From the NCBI GenBank assembly GCA_021837545.1, contig JAKBFR010000008.1, positions 1 through 41,803 of the forward strand: a stretch of DNA of 41,803 nucleotides, written 5' to 3'. Below, piece after piece: positions 31,769 through 40,466 of the stretch (positions are counted from its first letter, which is position 1; each line of letters starts with the position of its first letter). The notes under the pieces are model-generated. The model was not told the origin of the DNA and did no database searches. It saw nothing but the letters and a program-made list of their open reading frames with translations. The translations under genes were made by a program, and so were the position numbers. Origin of the DNA: Bacillota bacterium (lineage in GTDB: Bacteria > Bacillota_A > Clostridia > Clostridiales > Clostridiaceae).

Positions 31769-34708
31769 GTGAAGCTTACTTTTAGACTAAAATTATTTTT
31801 ATATTTTGTAGCAATTATATTATTTACGTCTATTCCAATAGCATTAATAACTTATAATTATATTTATAATTCGCAAAAAAAAGATTTATTTTCAAATACT
31901 CAAGCACAAATGGAACAAATAGATAATAATTTTTCTAATATGATGAAACAAATAAAGGAAGATACTCGTTCTTTAGCAGATTCTGCAGATATAAAAAAAG
32001 CTGATCAATCTATATTACCTTTATTTAACATGCCCAATATTGAAACAAATAAAAAATATTCATCACAAATTCCAGGGATAGAAAGTACTATTTATAGTAA
32101 CTTTAAGGCATATGGGATAAATCATCTAGAAACCTCACATGTATGCTTTGGAACTAAATGGGGAGGATATATTCAGTGGCCAGATGGGGCAACTATCACT
32201 AATTTTGATCCGAGGATAAAAACGTGGTACACCCAAGCTTTAGCTGATCCAGATGCGGTAGCAATCTCGGCACCATACGAATCATTTAATGAAACTAATA
32301 ATGTAATCATAAGTGCATCATCCACTATAAAGGATACATCTGAAGATATAGTAGGAGTAATAGGTATCGATGTAAGTTTAGACAAATTATCAGAGATGAT
32401 ACGGGATATTAAAATTGGTGATACGGGTTATGTTTTTCTTTACTTAAAAGATGGTACAATGCTGGCACATCCAAATGTAGATTTAAACTTTAAAAACATT
32501 TTACAATTAAATATGTTAGGATATACACTTACTCAAACAAATGATAGCATAAATCATCCTTTTGAAAATTATAATAAGTTTACAGATGAAGATAATGGTA
32601 GTTTTGAAACTGTTATTAATGGATCACCTGTGTTAGTTAATATTTATACTTCTAAATATACAGGATGGAAGATGGCCTCAGTTATACAAAAAAGTGAACT
32701 TATAAGCAAAGCAAATCAAATTGGGTATTTAATAATTTTAATAGCCATTGTATCATTATTATTTGTAATCGTTCTTACCCTTATTATCACAAAAAAGTTA
32801 ACTAAACCAATTACAGAACTAACTCCTTTGATGCATGCAGCGGGAAATGGAGATTTTGCAGTAAAGGCAAATATTAACACTAATGATGAATTTGGAGAAT
32901 TAGGAGAATCTTTTAATTTAATGATTGGTAAATTAAACTCAAGCTACGAAGAATTATCATCATTACATGAGGAATTATTAGCAACCGAAGAAGAGCTTCG
33001 AGTACAATATGAAGAACTGCTTCATAATGAAGAAGCTATAAGAAATAGTGATGAACGGTATAGGCTCGCATTAGAGTGTGCTAATGATTCGATTTGGGAG
33101 TGGGATTTAGTTACAGGAGAATTTTTTGCTTCTGATAAATTAGTTGACATTACAGGATACAAATTAAATAACAATAGGAACGTAATTAATTTGGTAAATA
33201 ACTTAATTCATCCAGATGATGTTGCTAGAGCAAAAGAAGATTATAAAAATCATATTAACAAAATAACTGATGTCTATAATTCTGAATATAGAATAAAAAC
33301 TAGTGAAGGATCTTATGTATGGATATTATCTCGAGGTAAGGTTTTAAGAGATTCAGAAGATAAAGCAATAAAACTTGCTGGTTCAATTTCGGATATTTCA
33401 AATAGAAAAATTTCAGAAGATAGAATAAAATTTATGGCTTTTTACGATTCTCTTACTAAATTACCAAATAGAACATTATTCATGAACAAGCTAAATGATC
33501 AATTGGAATTGGTTTATAGTAAAAGTGCAAAAGGAGCTGTATTCTTTATAGACTTAGATAATTTTAAAAATATAAATGATACAATGGGTCACGATTATGG
33601 AGATAAACTACTTGTACATCTAGCAAAACAATTTGAGAATTTAATAGATGAAAAAGATACTATATGTAGATTAGGGGGGGATGAATTTATAATACTTCAT
33701 CCTTATGTTAAAGAATCTGAATTAGAATATTATGCAAAAAGATTTTTAGACTTATTTAATAAAACTTTAAACATTGATAATAAGCAAATGTTTATTACAG
33801 CAAGTATAGGAGTAGCATTGTATCCGAAAGATGGAACTGATACAAATACTATATTGAAAAATGCAGATTCAGCTATGTATAAAGCAAAAGAATTAGGTAA
33901 GAACAGATTTATTTTATTTGATCCTCAAATGTACTTGAAGTTAGAGAGAAAAACTTGTATTGAAAGAATACTTAGAAGCGCAATTGAAAACAACGAGCTT
34001 AGTATTAATTATCAGCCACAATATGATGCACAAAAAAATGAAATATTTGGATTTGAAGCTCTTCTTAGATTAAATAGTAAGGAACTAGGATTTGTCTCTC
34101 CTTTAGAATTCATTTCCGTAGCTGAAGAATGTGGATATATAACTAAGATAAGTAGATGGGTGATTAATGAGTCTTGCAAACAAACCGTAAAATGGCTGAA
34201 TAGAGGTTATAAGTTCAAAAGTATGAGTATTAATATTTCTTCAGTAGATATACAACAATCAGATTTTCTAGAGAGTATTAAAGATATTCTTAAGAGTACA
34301 GGTATTAACCCTAATATTATTGAACTTGAAATTACTGAAACAGTTCTTATGCAGTCACTTGATTCTAGTATAAATATATTAGAGAAGTTAATGGAAATGG
34401 GTATTAGAATTGCACTTGATGACTTTGGTACTGGGTATTCCTCACTGAACTATCTTGGAAGAATCCCAATAAGCACTTTAAAGATTGATAAATCATTTAT
34501 AGACAATATTACTTCAAGCAAAAAAAAGGAGTCAATGATTAATAATATTATTCAAATGGCACATAGCATGGATTTAAAAGTTGTAGCTGAAGGGGTAGAG
34601 ACAAAGGAACAGCTTTCAATTCTTAAAGATAGAGACTGTAACTATATTCAGGGATATTACTTTAGTAAACCACTTCCGGAAAGTGAAATTGAAAAATTAT
34701 TAGCTTAA
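31769..34708 (+). CDS. dCache-HAMP-PAS-GGDEF-EAL sensor protein, c-di-GMP turnover (paralogue 2)
   Basis: The 979-residue protein has the same architecture as the product of 18930-21893: dCache sensor between two membrane segments, HAMP, coiled coil, PAS, GGDEF and EAL, all catalytic signatures intact (GGDEF, EALLRL, DDFGTGYSS, EGVETKEQ) and the I-site Arg again absent (DEKD). The cytoplasmic halves are much more alike than the sensors; the ligand-pocket motif RERPWY is RIKTWY here, suggesting a different signal. The GTG at 31769 aligns with the ATG of the paralogue and has GGAGAG upstream. The frame extends to 31745, but those extra residues are not in the paralogue. Confidence 0.92.
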   Translation: MKLTFRLKLFLYFVAIILFTSIPIALITYNYIYNSQKKDLFSNTQAQMEQIDNNFSNMMKQIKEDTRSLADSADIKKADQSILPLFNMPNIETNKKYSSQIPGIESTIYSNFKAYGINHLETSHVCFGTKWGGYIQWPDGATITNFDPRIKTWYTQALADPDAVAISAPYESFNETNNVIISASSTIKDTSEDIVGVIGIDVSLDKLSEMIRDIKIGDTGYVFLYLKDGTMLAHPNVDLNFKNILQLNMLGYTLTQTNDSINHPFENYNKFTDEDNGSFETVINGSPVLVNIYTSKYTGWKMASVIQKSELISKANQIGYLIILIAIVSLLFVIVLTLIITKKLTKPITELTPLMHAAGNGDFAVKANINTNDEFGELGESFNLMIGKLNSSYEELSSLHEELLATEEELRVQYEELLHNEEAIRNSDERYRLALECANDSIWEWDLVTGEFFASDKLVDITGYKLNNNRNVINLVNNLIHPDDVARAKEDYKNHINKITDVYNSEYRIKTSEGSYVWILSRGKVLRDSEDKAIKLAGSISDISNRKISEDRIKFMAFYDSLTKLPNRTLFMNKLNDQLELVYSKSAKGAVFFIDLDNFKNINDTMGHDYGDKLLVHLAKQFENLIDEKDTICRLGGDEFIILHPYVKESELEYYAKRFLDLFNKTLNIDNKQMFITASIGVALYPKDGTDTNTILKNADSAMYKAKELGKNRFILFDPQMYLKLERKTCIERILRSAIENNELSINYQPQYDAQKNEIFGFEALLRLNSKELGFVSPLEFISVAEECGYITKISRWVINESCKQTVKWLNRGYKFKSMSINISSVDIQQSDFLESIKDILKSTGINPNIIELEITETVLMQSLDSSINILEKLMEMGIRIALDDFGTGYSSLNYLGRIPISTLKIDKSFIDNITSSKKKESMINNIIQMAHSMDLKVVAEGVETKEQLSILKDRDCNYIQGYYFSKPLPESEIEKLLA

Positions 34709-34827
34709 GAAGACCATAAGATATAATAATCAAAAAGACTAGTTATGAATTGATATGCTCTCTTTACAGTGGACAGTTAAAATATTAAAACTGTTGCTAT
34801 GGAGGGAGTATTTTATAGTGTGTTACA

Positions 34828-34858
34828 TAATACAATTAGATTAAATCAAATTGTATTA
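34828..34858. promoter_or_regulatory. 31-bp near-perfect inverted repeat upstream of the OYE promoter
   Basis: TAATACAATT-A-GATT pairs with AATC-A-AATTGTATTA around a central A, with only two opposed A-A positions. It lies 47 bases before the -35 box at 34906 and has no T-run, so an operator is as likely as a terminator for the GGDEF-EAL gene. Confidence 0.45.
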
Positions 34859-34905
34859 GAATAATTAGGTAAAGATGAATATTAGTAAAAACTACAAAAA
34901 ACTTC

Positions 34906-34936
34906 TTGCTTTAGAGTATACTCTAAGGAGTATATT
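34906..34936 (+). promoter_or_regulatory. MerR-type promoter of the old yellow enzyme gene
   Basis: TTGCTT (34906-34911) and TATATT (34931-34936) are separated by 19 bases, longer than usual, and the spacer holds the perfect palindrome TTAGAGTATACTCTAA (34911-34926). A stretched spacer filled by a dyad is the hallmark of promoters activated by MerR-family regulators. No merR gene is in the window. Confidence 0.7.
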
Positions 34937-34990
34937 TATATTAGAGAGATAAATACGATTTCTTTATAGAAATTATTGAGGAGGAAAATT

Positions 34991-35998
34991 ATGTCATACT
35001 TAAACAAAAAACTTGAAAATAGTAAATTAGAATTAAAAAATAGGTTAGTTATGCCACCTATGGCAACTGCAAAATCTGAAGAGGATGGAAGCATAAATAA
35101 AAGTATTCTTGATTATTATGATGAAAAATCAAACGGAGGATATATTTCTTTAATTATAATTGAACATAGTTACATTACTAAACAAGGAAAAGCTAATCCA
35201 AATCAGCTTTCTATTGCCGAGGATAGATTAGTTGATAGTTTAAAGGGATTATCAGATATAATTCATAAAAATGGATCTAAGGCAGTTATGCAAATTAATC
35301 ATGCAGGAAGTGCTGCAAGTGAAACTAATACTGGACTACAAATAGTTGGACCATCAGCTATAGAAAACCCTTCGAAAAATACTGGAGAAATACCTAAAGA
35401 ACTTAGTAAAAACGATATTGAAGTTATAGTAAGAGAGTTTAAAGAAGCAGCATTAAGAGTTAAAAATGCAGGTTTTGATGGAGTAGAAATTCATTCCGCT
35501 CATGGTTATCTTTTAAGTCAATTCTTATCACCTTTAACAAACAAAAGAACTGATGAATACGGTGGAGATTTAAAAGGAAGAATAAAAATTCACTTAGAAA
35601 TAATTAAAGAAGTTCGTGAAGCTGTAGGTGAAGATTTTCCAATTCTTTTAAGATTAGGTGCTTCAGATTATATGGAAGGTGGCTTAACAATAGAAGATAG
35701 CACACTTGCGTCTATTGAATTTGAAAAGGCTGGAGTAGATATGTTAGATGTTTCAGGTGGCTTATGCAGATTTAGTATTCCGGGTGTTAATGAACCAGGT
35801 TATTTTGCACCACTTTCTAAAGCTATAAAAGAAAAGGTGAAAATTCCTGTTATAGTTGCAGGTGGAATTACAGACGTGGAAGTAGCAGAAAAAATCCTTT
35901 CTGAGGAAAAAGCAGATTTAATAGGGGTTGCAAGAGTTATATTAAAAAATTCAAATTGGGCAAAAAGTGCCATAGAAAGTTTAGATACCCAAGTTTAA
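34991..35998 (+). CDS. Old yellow enzyme family NADH:flavin oxidoreductase
   Basis: The 335-residue protein is an FMN-dependent ene-reductase-type TIM barrel of the single-domain (YqjM-like) group. Family motifs: KLELKNRLVMPPMAT near residue 14, MQINHAG near 100, the catalytic region GVEIHSAHGYLLSQFLSP near 165, NKRTDEYGG next to it, and a phosphate-binding end with VIVAGGI. It lacks the C-terminal iron-sulfur and FAD domains of 2,4-dienoyl-CoA reductases. Such enzymes reduce activated double bonds and electrophiles, consistent with MerR-type control by reactive compounds (inference). The ATG at 34991 follows GAGGAGG. Confidence 0.88.
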   Translation: MSYLNKKLENSKLELKNRLVMPPMATAKSEEDGSINKSILDYYDEKSNGGYISLIIIEHSYITKQGKANPNQLSIAEDRLVDSLKGLSDIIHKNGSKAVMQINHAGSAASETNTGLQIVGPSAIENPSKNTGEIPKELSKNDIEVIVREFKEAALRVKNAGFDGVEIHSAHGYLLSQFLSPLTNKRTDEYGGDLKGRIKIHLEIIKEVREAVGEDFPILLRLGASDYMEGGLTIEDSTLASIEFEKAGVDMLDVSGGLCRFSIPGVNEPGYFAPLSKAIKEKVKIPVIVAGGITDVEVAEKILSEEKADLIGVARVILKNSNWAKSAIESLDTQV

Positions 35999-36035
35999 GG
36001 AGATTTACTTTAATTTAAAAAATTAATATAATAAT

Positions 36036-36110
36036 AAATAAGTCATTCTTTATTTCTATAATTATTTTTAGTAAATGATTATAGTTTACGAAGAATGACT
36101 TATTTATTTC
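36036..36110 (+). terminator. Long terminator of the old yellow enzyme gene
   Basis: AAATAAGTCATTCTT (36036-36050) pairs exactly with AAGAATGACTTATTT (36091-36105) around a 40-base loop, followed by ATTTC. Confidence 0.7.
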
Positions 36111-36320
36111 TAAAAAAGTGCCTACTATAAGAGTGCACTCTATAGTTTTTATTAAAATAGGTAGTTTAAAATGACGAGTTATTCAACTTTATAAATAAAT
36201 GCAGTATGTTAAATATGTATTCTAATATTATGTAGTACACTAAATATTCTAGTTGTATAATTATAGTAGAAATAATTCGCAAGTGTAGATATTTAAAAGT
36301 ATTATATTGGAGGTAAAAAA
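36111..36320. other. Intergenic region upstream of msrB
   Basis: It begins with an inverted repeat ACTATAAGAGTG/CACTCTATAGT (36124-36146, one bulged base) followed by TTTT, which may be a second terminator. The rest is AT-rich without a clear promoter. The ribosome binding site GGAGG is at 36309-36313. Confidence 0.45.
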
Positions 36321-36770
36321 ATGGATAGAAAATATATCAAAAAATCAATTGAAGAACTAAAAGCAGAATTAACTGAAGTGCAATATAAAGTGACAAAAGA
36401 AAATGCTACAGAAGCACCATTTAATAATGAATATGATAGCTTTTTTGAAAAAGGAATTTATGTAGATGTTACGACAGGAGAGCCATTATTTATATCATCT
36501 GATAAGTTTGATTCTGGTTGCGGATGGCCTGCTTTTTCAAAACCTATAACTAGTAAAGTAATTAAAGAAAAAAAAGACGAAAGTCATGGTATGGTAAGAA
36601 CAGAGATTAGAAGTAATATGGGTGATTCTCACCTAGGACACGTATTCTCAGATGGTCCACAAGAAACTGGTGGATTAAGATATTGTATTAATTCAGCAGC
36701 ACTCAAATTTATTCCTATAGATAAAATGAAAGAATTAGGTTATGAAGAATATTTAGATAAATTAATATAG
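36321..36770 (+). CDS. msrB: Peptide-methionine (R)-S-oxide reductase
   Basis: The 149-residue enzyme repairs oxidised methionine (R form). Motifs: SGCGWPAF (residues 65-72), [17 protein letters not shown] and the catalytic RYCINSAAL with Cys122. The two CxxC pairs that hold zinc in many MsrB proteins are absent, as in the zinc-free Bacillus type; Cys67 is the likely resolving cysteine (inference). It stands without msrA. GGAGGT precedes the ATG. Confidence 0.92.
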   Translation: MDRKYIKKSIEELKAELTEVQYKVTKENATEAPFNNEYDSFFEKGIYVDVTTGEPLFISSDKFDSGCGWPAFSKPITSKVIKEKKDESHGMVRTEIRSNMGDSHLGHVFSDGPQETGGLRYCINSAALKFIPIDKMKELGYEEYLDKLI

Positions 36771-36867
36771 ATACCAATAGTGCAAACTGTAATATAACTG
36801 TCACATAATAGGCGTAGTATAGGGGTTGTAATAAAACTATATAATATTTTACAACGGAGGAATTAAG

Positions 36868-37419
36868 ATGAAAAAAATTATTTATGCATTAGCTAGTGTA
36901 ACACTTACAGCTTCTTTAATGGTAGGATGCGGTGCTAATGCTGCAGGTACCCAAAGTAAACAAGCAACTAAAAGTGCTTCAACTGAAGACGGATCAACTA
37001 AGTCAAAAAATATTCAAAAAGTAGATTTAGCAGGAGAAGTTGCAAGTATAGATGGAAATAAAATAACAATAAAGGTTATTAAAGCTCCAGAAGCTCCTCA
37101 AGGAAACAATCAAAAAGATGCAAGCAAGGATGTAGATAAAGAAAAATCACAAGACAACAATAAAGATGGACAAGGACAAGCTCAGAAGGTCCCAGCAAAT
37201 ATGAAGAGAGAATTTACAGGTGAAAATAAAGATATTACAATTAGTGATGGAATACAATTAGCAACTATGATAAAAGGAAAACAAGGCGTAGAAAAAAAAG
37301 ATCTTACTGTTAATGATATAAAAGTGGGAGATATCCTGCAAATAATATATTCAGATAAGGAAAAAGAAACTATTTCAAACATTTATGTTAAACCAGCTAC
37401 AAATGCAAATACTAAATAA
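36868..37419 (+). CDS. Lipoprotein of unknown function
   Basis: The 183-residue protein has a lipoprotein signal peptide with lipobox LMVGC (Cys21) and a low-complexity S/T/K linker. A beta-rich part begins near residue 50 (VDLAGEVASIDGNKITIKVI), is interrupted by a Q/D/N/K-rich stretch (about 80-112), and continues to the end (REFTGENKDITISDGIQ; VGDILQIIYSD). The pattern is like small secreted proteins with a DUF5666- or OB-like strand set, but I do not recognise a family with confidence. CGGAGG precedes the ATG, and it appears to be a single gene. Confidence 0.75.
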   Translation: MKKIIYALASVTLTASLMVGCGANAAGTQSKQATKSASTEDGSTKSKNIQKVDLAGEVASIDGNKITIKVIKAPEAPQGNNQKDASKDVDKEKSQDNNKDGQGQAQKVPANMKREFTGENKDITISDGIQLATMIKGKQGVEKKDLTVNDIKVGDILQIIYSDKEKETISNIYVKPATNANTK

Positions 37420-37469
37420 TAAAATTATTATTTTATTAAATAAACATATTGGTATCTAATATCAATACG

Positions 37470-37506
37470 GAGGATGTCTTAAATTTAGTTTAAGGTATCC
37501 TCTTTT
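37470..37506 (+). terminator. Terminator of the lipoprotein gene
   Basis: GAGGAT-GT-CTTAAA pairs with TTTAAG-GT-ATCCTC, followed by TTTTG. Confidence 0.85.
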
Positions 37507-37667
37507 GTGTATTATATATAGTTAGAATGATAATTAACTGAAAAAATAGAATTATAAAGCGTAATGATAGTTACTGAATGATAATATTGAAAATGAATAT
37601 GGCATTACTAAAGGAACTAACATGGAAAGTTAAGTTCTTATTTTTGTTGAATAAAAAATATATATGT
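37507..37667. other. Intergenic region with a further terminator-like hairpin
   Basis: AAGGAACTAAC (37611-37621) pairs with GTTAAGTTCTT (37629-37639, one bulge) and is followed by ATTTTTG. Since the lipoprotein terminator lies upstream, this second one might end a short transcript that starts between them. No ORF is visible there. Confidence 0.35.
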
Positions 37668-37695
37668 TGTGATTCAAATCACATTATAATCACAA
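37668..37695 (+). promoter_or_regulatory. CRP/FNR-type operator overlapping the promoter of the DUF2249-ferredoxin pair
   Basis: TGTGATTCAAATCACA (37668-37683) fits the TGTGA-N6-TCACA consensus of CRP/FNR-family regulators exactly. A perfect -10 box TATAAT (37685-37690) follows one base later, and a further half-site AATCACAA ends at 37695. The operator fills the promoter spacer, which favours repression. Confidence 0.65.
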
Positions 37696-37747
37696 CGGAC
37701 TAGATATAATGTAATAAAAGAAGATAAGAAATAAGGAGGAATTAAAT

Positions 37748-37981
37748 ATGTTGAATTTTGCAGCAAGTGTGGATGTTAGGATTTATGAACCAAGAGATAA
37801 GCATCCAGCTATTTTTAAAGCTTTTGAAGGATTAGGATCTGGTGAAAAAATGGAACTTATAAATGATCATGACCCTCGTCCACTACATTATCAATTTATA
37901 ATGGAACTTCCAGAGCAGTTTGAGTGGGAATATTTAGAACAAGGACCTGATGTATGGAGAGTTGCGATTACAAAGAAATAA
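37748..37981 (+). CDS. DUF2249 domain protein
   Basis: The 77-residue protein matches DUF2249 over its whole length: VDVRIYEPRDKHPAIFKAF, then the invariant NDHDPRPLHYQF and FEWEYLEQGPDVWRV. The family occurs in anaerobes and denitrifiers near nitric-oxide and hybrid-cluster-protein genes, sometimes fused to hemerythrin-like domains; its biochemical role is not established. A ferredoxin gene follows after 54 bases and is probably cotranscribed. AAGGAGGAATT precedes the ATG. Confidence 0.88.
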   Translation: MLNFAASVDVRIYEPRDKHPAIFKAFEGLGSGEKMELINDHDPRPLHYQFIMELPEQFEWEYLEQGPDVWRVAITKK

Positions 37982-38035
37982 ACATGGTGAGTATGAAAGA
38001 ATATACTCAATTTATTGAGAGGGGAGGTGAATTTT

Positions 38036-38224
38036 ATGAAAGGATTTGTTGATAAAGACACTTGCGTAGGTTGTGGATTATGCGCAGGAATATGTCCGGA
38101 AATTTTCGAAATGAATGATGAGGGAATAGCAGTAGGTTCAGAAGATGAAATTTCAGATAATTTTATTGAAAGTGCAAAAGATGCTCAAGAACAGTGCCCA
38201 GTAAGCGCCATCACTGTAGAGTAA
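38036..38224 (+). CDS. Single-cluster [4Fe-4S] ferredoxin
   Basis: The 62-residue protein carries one [4Fe-4S] cluster: Cys10, Cys13 and Cys16 in CVGCGLC plus Cys54 in QCPVSAI. An extra Cys20 (ICP) has no partner here; in Thermotoga-type ferredoxins it forms a disulfide with a Cys in the second half, which is Ser/Ala here. The ATG at 38036 follows GGGGAGGTG; the frame extends to 38015 over that site. It likely transfers electrons for a partner of the DUF2249 protein or in general metabolism. Confidence 0.9.
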   Translation: MKGFVDKDTCVGCGLCAGICPEIFEMNDEGIAVGSEDEISDNFIESAKDAQEQCPVSAITVE

Positions 38225-38237
38225 ATATTAACAAAAA

Positions 38238-38281
38238 GTAACCAAAGGCTTATTGCATAAGTTTTTGGTTGCTTTTTTATT
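38238..38281 (+). terminator. Terminator of the DUF2249-ferredoxin pair
   Basis: GTAACCAAAGGCTTA pairs with TAAGTTTTTGGTTGC around TTGCA, followed by TTTTTTATT. Confidence 0.85.
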
Positions 38282-38329
38282 ATGTTTTGAGTAAATTTTC
38301 ATTAAAACTTGTTATACTTGTATGTTGTT

Positions 38330-38358
38330 TTTAGATATAGTGAAAATCATGATATAAT
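38330..38358 (+). promoter_or_regulatory. Promoter of the TPR-GGDEF gene
   Basis: TTTAGA (38330-38335) and TATAAT (38353-38358) are 17 bases apart, 70 bases before the start codon. Confidence 0.55.
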
Positions 38359-38427
38359 ACTATATATTAGGAATATTTCATGGAAGAGTATAATAAAAAA
38401 ATACAACAGGGGTAAGGATTTTATAGT

Positions 38428-39876
38428 ATGACATATGCGAAATTAACAGATTCAAATCAAGTAAAAGTGACAAAAGAAAACTTAATATTACTTCAACAAA
38501 AGGTTAGCAAGTTAAGATCAGAAGGAAGATATAAAGAAACTATTGAAAATTGTTATAATCTTATTGAAAATGCAAGGGAATTAAAAGATTACAAATCTAT
38601 TTTGGTTGCATATATAAATTTTGGAGCTTCATATTATTGCATTGGAGATATTGAAGCAGCATTTAATAGCCTTTCTGATCATAAAGAAATTTGTGAAAAA
38701 TATGGTGATGAAACAGATATTTTAAATTCAAATAATATTTTATTTTTGTTATATGATTATAATAAGGACTATGTAAACGCGAAGAATACTCTCAAAAAAA
38801 GTATTCATTTAGGTGAAAAGTTAAAAAAATATAATATTGTTAGTAATGGATACAGTAATTATAGTCATGTATGTATGATTGAAGGAAATTATACTGAAGC
38901 TTTAGAAATGGCGAATATTGGTCTTCAAATGGCAAAGATTCATGAACCTTCCAGTGAGATTTTAGAGATTAGAGTTAAGTTAAATATAGCTAAAGCACTT
39001 ATTGGATTAAAGGATTTAAGGAATTCAAAAATTTTAATTGATGAAATCATAAATAATAAAATATTAGAATCATTTATAAGAGAAAAAGCAGAGTGTTATG
39101 ATTTACAAGGTAATTGGTATAATAAACAAAAATTATATAAAAAAGCTTTAGAGTCGTATTCTATTGCAAAGAATTTAGTTGAAAGTTATAATGACGTTTA
39201 TTTATTAAAATCTATTCAAGAACAAAGATGTAAAATTTGTGATGAAATTGGAGATATAAAATTAGGATATACAGTGCAAAAGGAATATATATCACTTCTT
39301 AATGAAATCAGTGAAAGAGAACTTGCATTAACGGCGCTAAAACTTGAAATTAAACATAATGTAGCTTATATAGAAAAGAAAGCTAATACTGATTATTTAA
39401 CTGGTCTATATAATCGTAATTATATAGAAACTATTTCAAATGAATGGTTAAAAAATGCATATAAAAGTAATGAAAGTATAATGTGCATAGTTTTTGATAT
39501 AGATGGATTTAAATCCTTTAATGATAATTATGGTCATCTTTTTGGGGATGAAGTTATAAAACAAGTGAGCAAGACTTGTTTACAAATAATCAAAGAGACT
39601 GATTTAATGGGACGTTTTGGTGGTGATGAATTTGTTATTATATTAAAAGATGTTTCATTAGAAAATGGGGAAAATATAGCTAATGAAATTCTTGAAGCAG
39701 TAAGAAATTTAAAAGTATATAAAGAAGATAAAAATATTGAAATTACGATTAGTATTGGAATTACAGATAATTTTGATGCTACTATAATGGAGTTTAAAGA
39801 ATTGTTTAATCTAGCTGATATAAGACTATACAAAGCGAAGAAAAATGGTAAAAATCAAGTTTGTGCAATTAGTTAG
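38428..39876 (+). CDS. Cytoplasmic TPR-GGDEF diguanylate cyclase
   Basis: The 482-residue protein has no membrane segment. Residues about 10-300 are helical TPR-type repeats (for example ILVAYINFGASYYCIGDIEA, and YSHVCMIEGNYTEALEMANI), then a short coiled coil and a GGDEF domain (about 318-482) with YLTGLYNRNY, FDIDGFKSFND and the intact active site RFGGDEF near residue 400. The I-site Arg is Lys (KETD), so inhibition by product at that site is doubtful. It should make c-di-GMP in response to a protein or peptide bound by the TPRs (inference). It may form a unit with the zinc-ribbon gene 54 bases downstream. Confidence 0.9.
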   Translation: MTYAKLTDSNQVKVTKENLILLQQKVSKLRSEGRYKETIENCYNLIENARELKDYKSILVAYINFGASYYCIGDIEAAFNSLSDHKEICEKYGDETDILNSNNILFLLYDYNKDYVNAKNTLKKSIHLGEKLKKYNIVSNGYSNYSHVCMIEGNYTEALEMANIGLQMAKIHEPSSEILEIRVKLNIAKALIGLKDLRNSKILIDEIINNKILESFIREKAECYDLQGNWYNKQKLYKKALESYSIAKNLVESYNDVYLLKSIQEQRCKICDEIGDIKLGYTVQKEYISLLNEISERELALTALKLEIKHNVAYIEKKANTDYLTGLYNRNYIETISNEWLKNAYKSNESIMCIVFDIDGFKSFNDNYGHLFGDEVIKQVSKTCLQIIKETDLMGRFGGDEFVIILKDVSLENGENIANEILEAVRNLKVYKEDKNIEITISIGITDNFDATIMEFKELFNLADIRLYKAKKNGKNQVCAIS

Positions 39877-39930
39877 TTTAGTAAATATTAGTGAAAGAAA
39901 TTTTAATAAAAGAATAGAGGTAAAGGAATT

Positions 39931-40320
39931 ATGTTTTTTATAGGTGTATTCGGAATAGAAAATAAAGATAAGGAAATAAAAAGTTTAAATAATATAAGTT
40001 GTAAGAAATGTAATATGACAGTTACAGGAAACTTGATTAAAAACTTTGATTTCTTTCATTTCTTTTTTATTCCAATTTTTAAATGGAATGAAAAATATTA
40101 TGTGGTATGTGATCAATGTAAATCAGTATATATTATTCCGAAGGACAAAGGAAAAGCAATTGAACATGGTGAGAATATAGAAATAAGCTATTGGGATATG
40201 CATGAAGCTTATACTGATGGTTATAGCAATAATTATTATAATGAAAATAAATGTAAAAATTGTGGGTCAAAAGTAGATTCTAAATTTAAATATTGTCCTC
40301 ATTGTGGAGCGAAAATTTAA
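39931..40320 (+). CDS. Zinc-ribbon domain protein
   Basis: The 129-residue protein contains two likely zinc sites: CKKC near residue 24 with CDQC near residue 60, and a C-terminal zinc ribbon CKNC...CPHCGAKI at the last 25 residues. The start is hydrophobic (MFFIGVFGI), and a FHFFFIPIF patch follows the first CxxC. This matches common clostridial zinc-ribbon proteins that open with MFFIG; the function is unknown. AGAGGTAAAGG precedes the ATG. Confidence 0.8.
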   Translation: MFFIGVFGIENKDKEIKSLNNISCKKCNMTVTGNLIKNFDFFHFFFIPIFKWNEKYYVVCDQCKSVYIIPKDKGKAIEHGENIEISYWDMHEAYTDGYSNNYYNENKCKNCGSKVDSKFKYCPHCGAKI

Positions 40321-40466
40321 ATTGAAAAAGTAATTAACTAAAAAATCATCTTCTATTCATGTATTTAATTGACGTTGGACTATATAACTATTATACTTAT
40401 AAGAATAAAATAGATAAGTACGCACCTTTTTGTGCCCTAGATAATTAACAGAGGAGAAATTAAAAA

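Noticed and set aside
34799..34864. 21-codon ORF (MEGVFYSVLHNTIRLNQIVLE) before the old yellow enzyme gene
   Set aside because: There is no ribosome binding site, and its second half is simply the 31-bp inverted repeat read as codons.
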